Origin: Desulfococcaceae bacterium
GTDB taxonomy: Bacteria; Desulfobacterota; Desulfobacteria; Desulfobacterales; Desulfosalsimonadaceae
Assembly: GCA_030145385.1 (NCBI GenBank)
Contig: JAQYVU010000030.1
Span: forward strand, 1 to 47,544
DNA length: 47,544 nucleotides
Direction of reading: 5' to 3'
Shown piece after piece: positions 17,605 to 26,502 of this stretch. The notes beneath the pieces were generated by a model that saw nothing but the letters and a program-made list of their open reading frames with translations, did not search any database and was not told where the DNA came from. The position numbers were made by a program, and so were the translations under genes. The first letter of the stretch is position 1, and the number at the start of each line of letters is the position of its first letter.

Positions 17605-18372
17605 CTACCGCCGCTTCCGAAACTTTGTACGCCCGCCCTTTGCCCCTTTCTTAGACCTGGATTGCACACGCAGCTCCCCTCCCCCTTTAGGCAAAATTTT
17701 CTTGTCTTCTGAAGCGACAAATATAAAACGGGATTGGGTTTTACTCCCAAGGTACGCAGGAACCCGGAAACGGGTGACATAAAAACCGCAGGTCATCAGG
17801 CGCTTTTCAAACTTCTTATTCGGTTCTGCCGACCACACCGCCAGAACGCCCTGCTTGCGTAAAGCCTGCTTACAGGCTTCAATGCCTTCCTGACCATACA
17901 GACGACGGTTGCCTGAATCAGTCATCGCGGCAGGGCCATTGTCAATATCCAGCAGGATCGCATCAAATTTATTTTTGGAACGTGAAATAAGCCCGACGAT
18001 ATCGCCTGCCTGAACATCCACCCGATCATCTGCCAGGGGTTGATCGTTGAGCTGACCCAGAAATTCACGATTCCATTCGACTACAGGCTCTAACAGTTCA
18101 CCCACCATCACTTGAGCTTGAGGGCTGAGCATGTCAAGCGCCTGGCGAAGGGTGAAGCCCATGCCCAATCCGCCGATAAGTATACCGGGCGACTTGCAGC
18201 CGGCCAGATGCGCACAGCCCAGCCGCGCCAGCTCCAGTTCCGACTCATGGTGAAGACTGTTCATCAGTTCCTGACCGTTGATATTAATCGAAAAATTGCG
18301 GTCATGCTGAAAAAGTTCCATCTCGCCGCCGTCCGGGGTTTGGGCGGTGGCTATGCGTAATCTTGGTTTCAT
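17605..18372 (-). CDS. Spermidine-synthase-like (Rossmann, SAM-binding fold) protein
   Basis: A 255-residue protein with the fold of polyamine synthases and class I methyltransferases. It shows the glycine-rich SAM loop GILIGGLGMGFTLRQAL (about residues 63-79), an acidic residue after the second strand (GELLEPVVEW) and the post-strand motif AILLDIDNGP. The N-terminal beta domain of true spermidine synthases looks shortened, so the product may not be spermidine. The C-terminal 25 residues are strongly basic (RSKKGAKGGRTKFRKRR), suggesting nucleic-acid or membrane contact. It overlaps the hydrolase gene by four bases (ATGA) and is last in the operon. Confidence 0.75.
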   Translation of the reverse strand: MKPRLRIATAQTPDGGEMELFQHDRNFSININGQELMNSLHHESELELARLGCAHLAGCKSPGILIGGLGMGFTLRQALDMLSPQAQVMVGELLEPVVEWNREFLGQLNDQPLADDRVDVQAGDIVGLISRSKNKFDAILLDIDNGPAAMTDSGNRRLYGQEGIEACKQALRKQGVLAVWSAEPNKKFEKRLMTCGFYVTRFRVPAYLGSKTQSRFIFVASEDKKILPKGGGELRVQSRSKKGAKGGRTKFRKRR

Positions 18373-19139
18373 GGTGTTATCTTTTTTATAAAATTTCTGA
18401 GAACCCGATTCACTTCTTCCGGTTTTTCAATGGGAGAAAGATGACCGGCATCGGTAATAACGGCAAGTTCTGATCCGGAAATGTGCTGATGCAAATACTT
18501 GCCATACTTGGGCGGCGTGATATTATCATCAGCACCAACCACTACCAGCACTTTTGCCTTGACCTCGCCCACCTGAGCCATCACATCAAATTGATCACAG
18601 GCGGTAAAATCCTTTAACGCAACATCTGCCTTTGTTACGGCAACAGCTTTCATTATTTCCTTTAATTGTGCTTTGTCACTTTTTTTTGAGACCGAAAAAT
18701 CAACCGCTAAATCAAGGTACTGGGAATAATCTTTTTCAATACTTTCAAAAATAAACGGAAACACTTTTAAACGGGCGCCGGTATGCATCAGAATGGCCGC
18801 TGTAAACAATTCCGGTTTTGTGATTAACAATTCCTGGGCCACTGCCCCGCCCATGCTTAACCCGCAGATAATCGGTTTCGGTACCTGTATTTTTTCAATC
18901 AAATGCGCCACGGCAGCCGCGCAATCGGAAATCCGATCACAGGCAGGTCCGGTTGAATCCATGTGGCCGGGGAGATCAATGGCAATGGTATTTGCAATAT
19001 CAGACAAGTCTTCTGCCTGGGCGGCCCAGAAGCCCTTGGATAATGCTGCGCCGTGAATAAATATCAGCGTGGGCTTCTCCGGCGCCAGCGGCCAGTTTCC
19101 CGCTAAAATCCCAAAATCCTCTATAATCAGTTTTTCCAT
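18369..19139 (-). CDS. Alpha/beta-hydrolase-fold protein
   Basis: A 256-residue cytosolic alpha/beta hydrolase. Visible are the oxyanion segment LIFIHGAALSKGFW, nucleophile elbow GLSMGG with serine at residue 95, the acid in VVGADDNITPP, and the catalytic histidine in DAGHLSPIEKPEEV. It is close to the 3-oxoadipate enol-lactonase / esterase branch, but the substrate is not evident. ATG start with AAGGAA. It lies 21 bases after the M23-like gene and overlaps the next gene. Confidence 0.85.
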   Translation of the reverse strand: MEKLIIEDFGILAGNWPLAPEKPTLIFIHGAALSKGFWAAQAEDLSDIANTIAIDLPGHMDSTGPACDRISDCAAAVAHLIEKIQVPKPIICGLSMGGAVAQELLITKPELFTAAILMHTGARLKVFPFIFESIEKDYSQYLDLAVDFSVSKKSDKAQLKEIMKAVAVTKADVALKDFTACDQFDVMAQVGEVKAKVLVVVGADDNITPPKYGKYLHQHISGSELAVITDAGHLSPIEKPEEVNRVLRNFIKKITP

Positions 19140-19160
19140 GTTATTCCTTTTTTATCTTGT

Positions 19161-19814
19161 TTATACAGCGGCTTTTACCTGGCTGCAGCGGGTAAAAACC
19201 TTGGATACATCTGCATCATGATCATATTCAATAATCGTATATTTGGGAGCAATCGCATCTAACGGATCAATAAATACATCCCGTTCCACGGTATTTAGAA
19301 ACTCCCATTCCAGACGATTGGCCGGAGGCAGCAAATCCGGTTTTGCCAGGGATATGTGCAGATGGGGCAAAAGAATTTTTTTCCTGTTTTCAAACCCCGC
19401 TATTTTGGCAAATATTTCACCGGCTTTTATTTTATCACCGATTTTAAGATCTCTGTCCGGATTCAGATGCCCGCACAGAGACAGCAGAGCCGGTTGGTGC
19501 GGATCGTCAATAAAGTGGCGGGTAATGACGGTTTGCCCGAGAAAATCGTCGGTTATGTGTTCCACCCGGCCATCATAGAGCATGGGGACGTTAACGGTTT
19601 CATCCAGCCGGAAGTATTCATTGCGGATATTTGCAAAAAAACACAAATCCAGGCCTTCGTGCGAAGAACCGCGAAGCCCTTTTTTCCCCCACCATTTTTT
19701 TTCCGAACCAAACATCATTCCGTGGAAAAAAATAAACCGGTCAAAATCACTCGCATTCAGTAGATTGATGCGGATCAGGTGAGATACGAATTCTGATTGA
19801 GGAAGATGATTCAT
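19161..19814 (-). CDS. M23/LytM-like metallopeptidase-fold protein without signal peptide
   Basis: A 217-residue protein with the LytM zinc-ligand pattern: H52 and D56 in SSHEGLD, H115 in CGHLN, and the H151-x-H153 pair in LPHLHISLA. M23 enzymes cut peptidoglycan cross-bridges in the periplasm. This one has no recognisable signal peptide or membrane anchor and begins MNHLPQSEF. That could mean an unusual export route, a cytosolic role, or that exported activity is not its job. Its start overlaps the stop of the TPR gene (TAATG), showing translational coupling. Confidence 0.75.
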   Translation of the reverse strand: MNHLPQSEFVSHLIRINLLNASDFDRFIFFHGMMFGSEKKWWGKKGLRGSSHEGLDLCFFANIRNEYFRLDETVNVPMLYDGRVEHITDDFLGQTVITRHFIDDPHQPALLSLCGHLNPDRDLKIGDKIKAGEIFAKIAGFENRKKILLPHLHISLAKPDLLPPANRLEWEFLNTVERDVFIDPLDAIAPKYTIIEYDHDADVSKVFTRCSQVKAAV

Positions 19815-21046
19815 TATGAAAAAGAAGACGACTGATATCTTGCAGCTTCTGCCGTGTTCCCCAAAGCCGTGTACAGCTCATAAATTCTTTGATAATAATC
19901 GTCTTTATTGTCCGGATCTTCCTGCAGGATGGACAAATAAAGTTCAAGCAGCTGAGTCGTTCTTTCACCGCATGCAAAACAAAGCTCTGCATATCTTCGC
20001 AAAATAAACGGATCAGACCGGACACCGCACTTGGTGCAGCCGTTTAGAATTTGCTGGTAAATATCACGGGCCTTTTCCAGATCGCCTAATGCCTCATACG
20101 TCTTTGCAAGTGAACGGGTAACAATCTCATTTTGCCCGAATTTTTTTTCACAAGCAACAAACAGAGATTCTGCCTCAGCATATCGTTCCATCTGGTAATA
20201 GGTTTCCCCCAAAAGCATCTGAATGGGGAAGGTTTCCCTTACAGGAGACGGACATTGATCAATGAGTATAATGGCTTCATCATGATTTCCCATAACCCAG
20301 TACATGTCGCATAGCATCTGGTAGGCACGGACATTCTGGTCATTTGGCTCATTTACTTCAATAAAATCCTCAAGCAGAGAACAGGCCCGGTCAAATTGCC
20401 CCAGGTTCACCAGAGCTGCGGAAAGTTCCAGCGGAATCAACGGGTGCTCAACGTCAGACGCATTCATTGATTCCGTGAATTTGTCCACGGCCAATTGGAA
20501 GTCACCATTATTTAATGCAATAAAGCCCTGCTTGAATGACTGATCATAGCTTTTATATTCTTTTCTGACATCTTCGGGCAGAACATTGCACAAAATTGAA
20601 AAGTATTCTTCATCACCGTCTGCTTCTTCAGCCGTCGGAAATGGCTCGGACCCTGACATAAACATTTTTGAATCCTGGGAATCATCTGATGCAAACTCCT
20701 GATGCAGTTTTTTTAAAGAGATTTTTATCTTTTCTTTAAGTTGATCATTTTCCGTTAATTCCAAAGCCAGTTCCAGCAGATCTTCTGCTTCGGTATAATT
20801 TTGAGATTCAATCAGGTGCTCGCTGTTCTGCTGATGGAACAGTGCAAGGGCTTCTTTTGAATCTTTAATTTTTTCGTAAAGGCGTTGTATGAAATTCTCT
20901 TTTTCCGGAAACTTGTTTTCCGCTTTGTTGACAGCTTTTTCATATTCCATTTTTGCTGCCCCGAATTCCTTGGCTTTAAAAAATTTATCGCCAACCAGTT
21001 CTATTTCTTCCGGTGCTTTACCGGTTAAAAAACTGAATAATCCCAT
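19814..21046 (-). CDS. Tetratricopeptide-repeat protein
   Basis: A 410-residue soluble protein made of TPR-like helical hairpins. Clear units include AKMEYEKAVNKAENKFP near the N-terminus, FKQGFIALNNGDFQLAVDKF around residue 170, and ARDIYQQILNGCTKCGV near residue 330. Near the C-terminus two CxxC pairs (CTKC and CFAC) could bind metal. TPR proteins are scaffolds, so the partner is unknown. Coupling with the peptidase-fold gene makes that product the first candidate. First gene of the four-gene operon, ATG start. Confidence 0.85.
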   Translation of the reverse strand: MGLFSFLTGKAPEEIELVGDKFFKAKEFGAAKMEYEKAVNKAENKFPEKENFIQRLYEKIKDSKEALALFHQQNSEHLIESQNYTEAEDLLELALELTENDQLKEKIKISLKKLHQEFASDDSQDSKMFMSGSEPFPTAEEADGDEEYFSILCNVLPEDVRKEYKSYDQSFKQGFIALNNGDFQLAVDKFTESMNASDVEHPLIPLELSAALVNLGQFDRACSLLEDFIEVNEPNDQNVRAYQMLCDMYWVMGNHDEAIILIDQCPSPVRETFPIQMLLGETYYQMERYAEAESLFVACEKKFGQNEIVTRSLAKTYEALGDLEKARDIYQQILNGCTKCGVRSDPFILRRYAELCFACGERTTQLLELYLSILQEDPDNKDDYYQRIYELYTALGNTAEAARYQSSSFS

Positions 21047-21266
21047 TCAACACTCCTGTATTATTTTAGTTTGATGTAATAATGATTCCATGCTATTTAA
21101 AAATTTAACTATTAAATCTATAATAGAATGAGAAATAAAGTTACCGGAAAGAAAACCCGAAACCTTTAATTTTTTTAACTTTAAACCATTCCAGCTGGGA
21201 TACCAGGTGATCTATGATAATTAATATATTTCAGATGGAAATTAAAGGGTAAAAACAAGGATAAAT

Positions 21267-21509
21267 ATGTTTCAATTAATGCTTTTTACCGGAAGTATTA
21301 TCGCCTTTATCATCGGCGGACTGGTGGTATTAATCGGTATTGGTGCAATTACAGGCTGTGCCGGAGGCCTGATCATTATGATGGCCGGCGGAATTGTCGC
21401 ATTTTTAGGCGTCTGGTCAGCAATCTCCTTCTTCTTTCCGTCACCGGAGATCATCCCGCCTAAAGCCCGTGTTATCAACCTGATCAACCATGACGGTCAA
21501 TGGACATAA
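21267..21509 (+). CDS. Small hydrophobic membrane protein
   Basis: An 80-residue protein of unknown function. Two glycine-rich hydrophobic stretches (residues about 5-30 and 33-56) should span the inner membrane as a hairpin, followed by a polar tail with PSPEIIPPKARVINL. ATG start with AAGGAT eight bases upstream. It stands alone, divergent from the TPR operon and convergent with the first PhaR-like gene. No family recognised. Confidence 0.6.
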   Translation: MFQLMLFTGSIIAFIIGGLVVLIGIGAITGCAGGLIIMMAGGIVAFLGVWSAISFFFPSPEIIPPKARVINLINHDGQWT

Positions 21510-21510
21510 G

Positions 21511-21616
21511 TAATCATTTCCAGAGTGCGGCATCTGCTTTGCTGCCGAGTACTTGAAGTACAAAAGTCCGTCTGCGATCTCGGCGCCACGCACCTGCAGC
21601 ACCCAGTAAATGATTA
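21511..21616. repeat. Intergenic palindromic repeat element D
   Basis: TAATCATTT (21511-21519) pairs perfectly with AAATGATTA (21608-21616). Inside, GCCGAG pairs with CTCGGC, and the centre holds AGTACTTGAAGTAC-like sequence. It lies between two convergent genes. It has no T run like a classic terminator, although transcripts from both sides would fold here. Confidence 0.6.
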
Positions 21617-21633
21617 CAGACCATTGGTTAATA

Positions 21634-22188
21634 TTACCTCTTCTCAAGTTCCTTAACTTTTTTGGCAAGTGCATCGACTCGTTGAGTCAGCTCATTCACC
21701 TGGTCTTTGGATGAAAGGTTCATCACTTTAAGTCCTTCAGAAACCCGCTGATCGATATTGTCAATAATCCAGGATTTCAGGTTATTTGCAAAACCCAGAA
21801 TCTCTTTTTTTAAATTTTTCCCCTCCGATTCTGAAATTTCCTTATCGTTAACCAGACTGTTAACCAGCTTTTCGATCTCGTCTTTCGACAGGGTTAAAGC
21901 ACTTTGCCAGAGGGAAACATACTTTTTACCATACCCGAAAAGCGTCCCCCTGCCCTTACGCAGCATCTGCATCAGCACACGCGACGGAACGGCCTTATCC
22001 GTATCTGAATCTTCTCTTGCCAGCAGCTGAGAGACGATTGAAGACGTAAGATCATCTCCGGTTTCATTATCAATAATTGAGACCTCTTCACCGGACTTTA
22101 TGAGTTCTGCGAGTCGATCCATTGTCAGGTAACGCTTATCGGTCGTATCATAAAGTTTTCGATTGGCGTATTTTTTTATCAAATGCAT
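21634..22188 (-). CDS. PhaR-type regulator with phasin-like C-terminus (first copy)
   Basis: A 184-residue protein. Residues 1-60 form the PHB/PHA-accumulation-regulator DNA-binding domain (IKKYANRKLYDTTDKRYLTM, followed by ELIKSGEEVSIIDNETG). Residues about 80-184 are helical and end in a phasin-type coiled coil (LSSKDQVNELTQRVDALAKKV). In Ralstonia and Paracoccus, PhaR represses phasin genes and itself, and leaves DNA when it binds polymer granules. Start is ATG at 22188 with AGGAG seven bases upstream, and a longer frame to 22224 lacks a ribosome site. A predicted operator lies in its own promoter. With no PHA synthase nearby, the sensed granule may be neutral lipid. Confidence 0.88.
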   Translation of the reverse strand: MHLIKKYANRKLYDTTDKRYLTMDRLAELIKSGEEVSIIDNETGDDLTSSIVSQLLAREDSDTDKAVPSRVLMQMLRKGRGTLFGYGKKYVSLWQSALTLSKDEIEKLVNSLVNDKEISESEGKNLKKEILGFANNLKSWIIDNIDQRVSEGLKVMNLSSKDQVNELTQRVDALAKKVKELEKR

Positions 22189-22337
22189 ATACACTCCTGA
22201 AGATACATTTAAAACATTCATCAATTATTTAAAAAGACTGAAATGAATGAATAGTAATAATTAATTAATTTCTAAAAAGCAATCCGGAACAAAAAAAGCC
22301 AATAAGATCATGCTTATTTCCGTTAACGGAAGATAAA

Positions 22338-22368
22338 TAAATATGACGCTGCGCGTTATAAGTGTCAA
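22338..22368 (-). promoter_or_regulatory. Predicted promoter of the first PhaR-like gene with 15-bp palindromic operator
   Basis: On the minus strand, TTGACA (22368-22363) is followed after 19 bases by TATTTA (22343-22338). A palindrome, TGACGCTGCGCGTTA (22344-22358), fills the spacer. The same motif (TRACGC-N3-GCGTYA) recurs four times before the phasin gene at 27968-28117 and was not seen elsewhere in the window. Each time it is followed on the plus strand by TGTCAAGC. A repressor bound between -35 and -10 would block this promoter. The divergent lipid-synthase gene starts 119 bases away and could share control. Confidence 0.7.
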
Positions 22369-22476
22369 GCTTTTTTAAGATTTTTGATCTTTGAAATCAA
22401 AATTTCAGATTGCATTCACAATCATCCTCTGCTATTTAGTAAGGAAATTCAGATAAAATTTCTAAGGAGGCGTTTA

Positions 22477-24156
22477 ATGAAAAAACAGGTTGAAATCATG
22501 TCGAGTATTGACAATTTCTGGCTTCACATGGATCACCCAACAAACCTGATGGTCATTACAGGTTTTCTGCAATTCGACGAACCACTGGACTTTGATCGCC
22601 TGATTGAAACGTTCAAAAACCGTTTGTTATGTTACGATCGTTTTAAAAAACGGGTAGTTCGCCCCATGAGCGGCGTAGGCAATGCCATCTGGGAACTGGA
22701 CCCCAAGTTTGATATTCGTTCTCACCTCCATCGTATAGCGCTACCGTCTCCCGGAAACAAAGAAGCACTCCAGGAACTCATCAGCGATTTAACCGCAACC
22801 CCGCTTGATCCTACCAAACCGCTCTGGCAGGCCCATTACATTGAAAATTATGAAGACGGCGGATCCGTATTATTTATTCGTATTCATCACTGTATCGGGG
22901 ACGGCATTTCATTAATCCGCGTTCTGCTTTCCATGGCAGACGTAGAACCGAATGCCATCTGGACCGACAATGTCTGTGAATTAAAAGGGGAAAAAGAAGA
23001 CTCTGCTTTCTTTCCGCCTTTTGAAAAAGCATTTAAAAAAATTAACCGGGCAAAAAGACGTGCCTTCAAAGTCAGCGATTTTATTTCAAAAGAAATTGAA
23101 TCCAGCATTGCCAGGCCGTCACACATTATAGAACGCGCAAAACTTGTGGGCAAATACGCTGTTGATGCCACTGCCGTGATTAGTAAAATCCTGCTTCTGC
23201 CGGCAGACAAAAAAACCGTTTTTAAAGGCGAGCTTGGAATCCGGAAAAGCGTTGCCTACAGCGACCCGATTCCGGTTCCGGATATTAAGGCCATCGGCAA
23301 GTATTTTAACGCCACCATTAATGACATTCTTGTTTCGATGGTAACCGGCGCATTGCGGCGATACCTGCAGCAAAGCAACAACCTGGTCGGAGATCTGGAC
23401 ATTCGGGTTGCGATGCCGATCAACATCCGTCCTCTGGAATCCGAAATCAAACTGGGCAACGAGTTCAGCCTGATACTTGTCGGACTGCCGGTACATATCG
23501 ACGATCCGGTGCTCCGGATCAGGGAAGTGCAGCGCCGGATCAATGATTTGAAAGGAGCCCCGGATGCTGTTGTTGCTTATGCCTTATTAAATGCCCTCGG
23601 TGTTTCATCCGCAAAACTGGCCAAAACAGCCGCCACCCTGTTTGCCAATAAAACAACAGGTGTATTCAGCAACGTGCCAGGTCCCCGGCAACCATTATAC
23701 TTTGCCGGAAAAGAAATTAAAAATATCATGTTCTGGGTTCCCCGAATCGGCGGACTGGGTCTTGGTATCAGCATCATCAGCTATAATGGAAAAATTTCTT
23801 TAGGGATCGCCACGGATACCGGACTCGTTCATGACCCGAAAGCAATTTTAGATAATTTTGAAAATGAATACCGAATGCTGCTTGGGATGTACCGGGCCGG
23901 GCAGATTGAAAAGGATCCCCTGATTATTAATGATCGTTTTCAGGATACGGCTGAAATAACAAAAGAAGAAACCACAGGCGGGACAATCCAGGCTATCCGA
24001 TGCAAAGCGATCACCCGTGCCGGCTCCCAGTGCCACAACCGGGCGGCAACAGATTCCCTGTACTGCACAATTCACCAGAACAAGTACGAAAGCTTTGCTG
24101 ACCTGAAACCGGAATCAGACAAAAAAGACAAAAAAGACAAAACAGCATCGGCCTGA
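22477..24156 (+). CDS. WS/DGAT-family acyltransferase (wax ester synthase / diacylglycerol acyltransferase)
   Basis: This family esterifies acyl-CoA to fatty alcohols or diacylglycerol and makes the neutral lipids of bacterial storage bodies. The 559-residue protein has the catalytic HHCIGDG at residues 137-143 (HHxxxDG), an upstream PLDPTKPLWQ, and the C-terminal-domain segment GVFSNVPGPRQPLYFAG. After the normal end it carries an extra tail with Cys at about 509, 519 and 530 and His at about 533 (C-x9-C-x10-C-x2-H), then a K/D-rich end. That motif resembles small stand-alone zinc-binding domains. ATG start at 22477 with AAGGAGG; a longer frame upstream has no ribosome site. Confidence 0.92.
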   Translation: MKKQVEIMSSIDNFWLHMDHPTNLMVITGFLQFDEPLDFDRLIETFKNRLLCYDRFKKRVVRPMSGVGNAIWELDPKFDIRSHLHRIALPSPGNKEALQELISDLTATPLDPTKPLWQAHYIENYEDGGSVLFIRIHHCIGDGISLIRVLLSMADVEPNAIWTDNVCELKGEKEDSAFFPPFEKAFKKINRAKRRAFKVSDFISKEIESSIARPSHIIERAKLVGKYAVDATAVISKILLLPADKKTVFKGELGIRKSVAYSDPIPVPDIKAIGKYFNATINDILVSMVTGALRRYLQQSNNLVGDLDIRVAMPINIRPLESEIKLGNEFSLILVGLPVHIDDPVLRIREVQRRINDLKGAPDAVVAYALLNALGVSSAKLAKTAATLFANKTTGVFSNVPGPRQPLYFAGKEIKNIMFWVPRIGGLGLGISIISYNGKISLGIATDTGLVHDPKAILDNFENEYRMLLGMYRAGQIEKDPLIINDRFQDTAEITKEETTGGTIQAIRCKAITRAGSQCHNRAATDSLYCTIHQNKYESFADLKPESDKKDKKDKTASA

Positions 24157-24197
24157 TAAATTATAAAAAAGACGCCGCATAATAAATGATTAAATGA

Positions 24198-24233
24198 GAA
24201 TGCGAAGATTTATTTCTTCGCATTCTTTTTTTT
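24198..24233 (+). terminator. Intrinsic terminator of the WS/DGAT gene
   Basis: GAATGCGAAGA (24198-24208) pairs with TCTTCGCATTC (24215-24225), an 11-bp perfect stem with a six-base loop, followed by eight Ts. It lies 42 bases past the stop codon and separates the gene from the convergent ATPase gene. Confidence 0.93.
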
Positions 24234-24262
24234 GGGCTCATCTTTTTTTCATTGAAAAAATT

Positions 24263-25417
24263 TCATTCCGCCGCGTTGCTTTCAAACAGTCGGGCCAATC
24301 GATATAAATCATCCAGACTCACGATTTCGCTATCTGCGAATGGAATCTGCAAGACATTCTCCCCTGCCCCTGTTTTCGCAATCAGGCGATTAACCGATTG
24401 GGCATCATTTCCCGCCATTTTCATCATATTTTTATGGGCAGCTATCAACTTTTCCCTTAATTCCGGATCAATGCGTGCTTTTGCAAACACCTTATCCGAA
24501 TCGCGTCCCTGCAGTTCCGTGTTTGAACTTGCAACGTTTACCCGGTTTATAATAAATCCCCCAAACGGCATTTCATTGAGCCGCAATTTCTCTCTTAAAA
24601 ATATCGCTTCATCCATTGGTAAGCGCTGAGGGGTTGCCACAGCCAAAAACAGAGTTTTGCTGCCGGCAAGCAATGTTTTGACCTCAGCTGCGCGTCGGGA
24701 GAAACCTTCAAACATGATATCATCCCACAATTGCATAAAACCGGCAAAATCATCTAAAACCTGTTTTCCAAGCATCTTGCTGACACCTCTTAACACCGGT
24801 GTTGCAAGGATGTTCAGGAAGCGAACTCCCCACCTTCCGGCCTTTAGATAGGGTTTAAACATCCTCATGAAAAAATTGTAACCGAGAATATTCAACATTT
24901 TCTGGGGTGCTTCCAGAAAATCAAGTGCCCGGCGGCTGGGGGGGGTATCCAGAACAATCAGGTCATAATGATTCTGATTGAATATTTCATAAAGCTTTTC
25001 CATTGCCATATATTCATGGGAACCGGCCATATTGTTCGACAAATGCTGGTAATACCTGTTTTTGTAAATATTTTTCTGAAATTCAGGAGGCGCGTACCGG
25101 GCAATCAGTTGATCAAACGTGTGTTTGGCGTCCAGCATCATGGCATACAAATCTGCTTGAAAAGCGGGCTCGCCATTAAATGCGATGAGGTTTTCAACCG
25201 GGACCCGCTGCGCATCCGCAGCAAATCTTTTCAAACCGAGTGAATCCGCTAATCGATTGGCCGGATCAATGGTCAAAACAATTGTTTTTTTGCCGGCCAA
25301 CACACCATATAAACCGATGGCGGCAGATATTGTTGTTTTCCCGACACCGCCGCTGCCGCAGCATACGATAATTTTTGGACCGTCAGGATCCTTGATGCAA
25401 TTTAACATGCCGGTCAT
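24263..25417 (-). CDS. ArsA/Get3-family ATPase (second of a pair)
   Basis: A 384-residue SIMIBI-class ATPase. It has the deviant P-loop GSGGVGKTT at residues 21-29, switch-like LTIDPANRLADSLG, the motif VLDTPPSRRALDFLEAP and a helical middle rich in hydrophobic residues and methionine. Family members deliver hydrophobic tail-anchored proteins (Get3) or energise arsenite export (ArsA). The ArsA metal-site cysteines, a fused second ATPase half and neighbouring arsB or arsR genes are all absent, so a Get3-like hydrophobic-cargo role is more plausible. It follows its partner gene after 22 bases. The start codon is uncertain because no clear ribosome site is visible. Confidence 0.87.
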   Translation of the reverse strand: MTGMLNCIKDPDGPKIIVCCGSGGVGKTTISAAIGLYGVLAGKKTIVLTIDPANRLADSLGLKRFAADAQRVPVENLIAFNGEPAFQADLYAMMLDAKHTFDQLIARYAPPEFQKNIYKNRYYQHLSNNMAGSHEYMAMEKLYEIFNQNHYDLIVLDTPPSRRALDFLEAPQKMLNILGYNFFMRMFKPYLKAGRWGVRFLNILATPVLRGVSKMLGKQVLDDFAGFMQLWDDIMFEGFSRRAAEVKTLLAGSKTLFLAVATPQRLPMDEAIFLREKLRLNEMPFGGFIINRVNVASSNTELQGRDSDKVFAKARIDPELREKLIAAHKNMMKMAGNDAQSVNRLIAKTGAGENVLQIPFADSEIVSLDDLYRLARLFESNAAE

Positions 25418-25439
25418 AGTGCTTTTTAAAAAATTCGAA

Positions 25440-26474
25440 TTAATGACGAAGAATCAAAGACGTTAATTCCTGAATTTGATCTATTGTCAAATCATTTGTA
25501 AAGCAAAACGGTATCGCCTGAACGTGGCCGGTGGCTTTTGCATGAATTTCTTTAATATGTTTTTGCTGATCAATTCGCCGGCGGTTTAAAATCCTTGCAG
25601 ATGCGATAAGCTCGCTTACAGGGGAAAAAGAAAGATCAGGATCCTTTTTTTCAAAAATTTCAATTTGCTTCAAATCAGAAGGACTGAAAACAACCGGATA
25701 TACACAATTGATAAATGTAGCAGCAATCGGGATATTAAGCGTATCTTCAGCCATTGAATAAAATTCCACAGCTTCATTGACCGGAAGTTCTTCAGGAAGA
25801 GACACAAGAACAAGACTGGTTTTTTGATGATTTTTCAGAAGACGCTGAAGGCCGCGTATCTGGTTTGCCACCGGGCCTACACGGATCATGTTGATCAATA
25901 ACTCAGGCAGGCGCAGCAGGCTCATTGCATGGCCGGTTGCCGGCGCATCAATAATGATCAAATCATATGTTGGCGCGGCGAGGTTATCAGCCTGCTTCTC
26001 CCATCGCCACAGGCGACCGAGACTCATGACCTCCTTTAAGCCGGGAGTTGCTTCAAAAAGATAATCAAACAACCTGCTGCGAATTATTTTACCGGCAATA
26101 AATCCGGGTGAAACATGCGCACGGACATAAGCTTCCAACTCAGCTTTAGGATCAACCCGCGCACCCCATATGTTTTGCGTTAATTTCCGGGGGACTTCCG
26201 ACAGGGGCTGGTCCTGATACAGCCTTCCAATGGAATCCGTATCTCCGATTTCCGCCAGAAGTACTTTTTTGTGCATGCGCTCCGCAACACCCGCAAGGGC
26301 AATACTGATAGTTGTCTTGCCGACCCCGCCTTTTCCCATTACAAAGACCAGCCTGCCGGAGAACAACTGATCCATCCAGAGGTTTGCCGGTTCTGCTAAA
26401 ACAGATGAACCGGCAGAAATGCCGGCTGTCTTATCTCCGGGAATCCGGTGTTCATCTGTATTAATGGCTGACAT
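25440..26474 (-). CDS. ArsA/Get3-family ATPase (first of a pair)
   Basis: A 344-residue ATPase of the same family as its neighbour. P-loop GKGGVGKTT is at residues 47-55, after a roughly 35-residue polar N-terminal extension. The switch motif is IIIDAPATGHAMSLLRLP. The two proteins differ in their middle helices, suggesting a heterodimer rather than a recent duplication. Paired Get3-like ATPases are known in actinobacteria (Rv3679/Rv3680 of M. tuberculosis). Here the pair sits between two phasin-like genes and a neutral-lipid synthase, so one inferred role is handling hydrophobic lipid-body proteins. ATG start with a weak ribosome site, 28 bases after the PhaR/phasin gene. Confidence 0.87.
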   Translation of the reverse strand: MSAINTDEHRIPGDKTAGISAGSSVLAEPANLWMDQLFSGRLVFVMGKGGVGKTTISIALAGVAERMHKKVLLAEIGDTDSIGRLYQDQPLSEVPRKLTQNIWGARVDPKAELEAYVRAHVSPGFIAGKIIRSRLFDYLFEATPGLKEVMSLGRLWRWEKQADNLAAPTYDLIIIDAPATGHAMSLLRLPELLINMIRVGPVANQIRGLQRLLKNHQKTSLVLVSLPEELPVNEAVEFYSMAEDTLNIPIAATFINCVYPVVFSPSDLKQIEIFEKKDPDLSFSPVSELIASARILNRRRIDQQKHIKEIHAKATGHVQAIPFCFTNDLTIDQIQELTSLILRH

Positions 26475-26502
26475 TCAAAAACCGGGAAAAATTTATATAT
26501 GG

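Noticed and set aside
24263-26474. Arsenite efflux ATPases
   Set aside because: No arsB, arsR or arsC nearby, no metal-binding cysteines in the ArsA position, and the two halves are separate genes.
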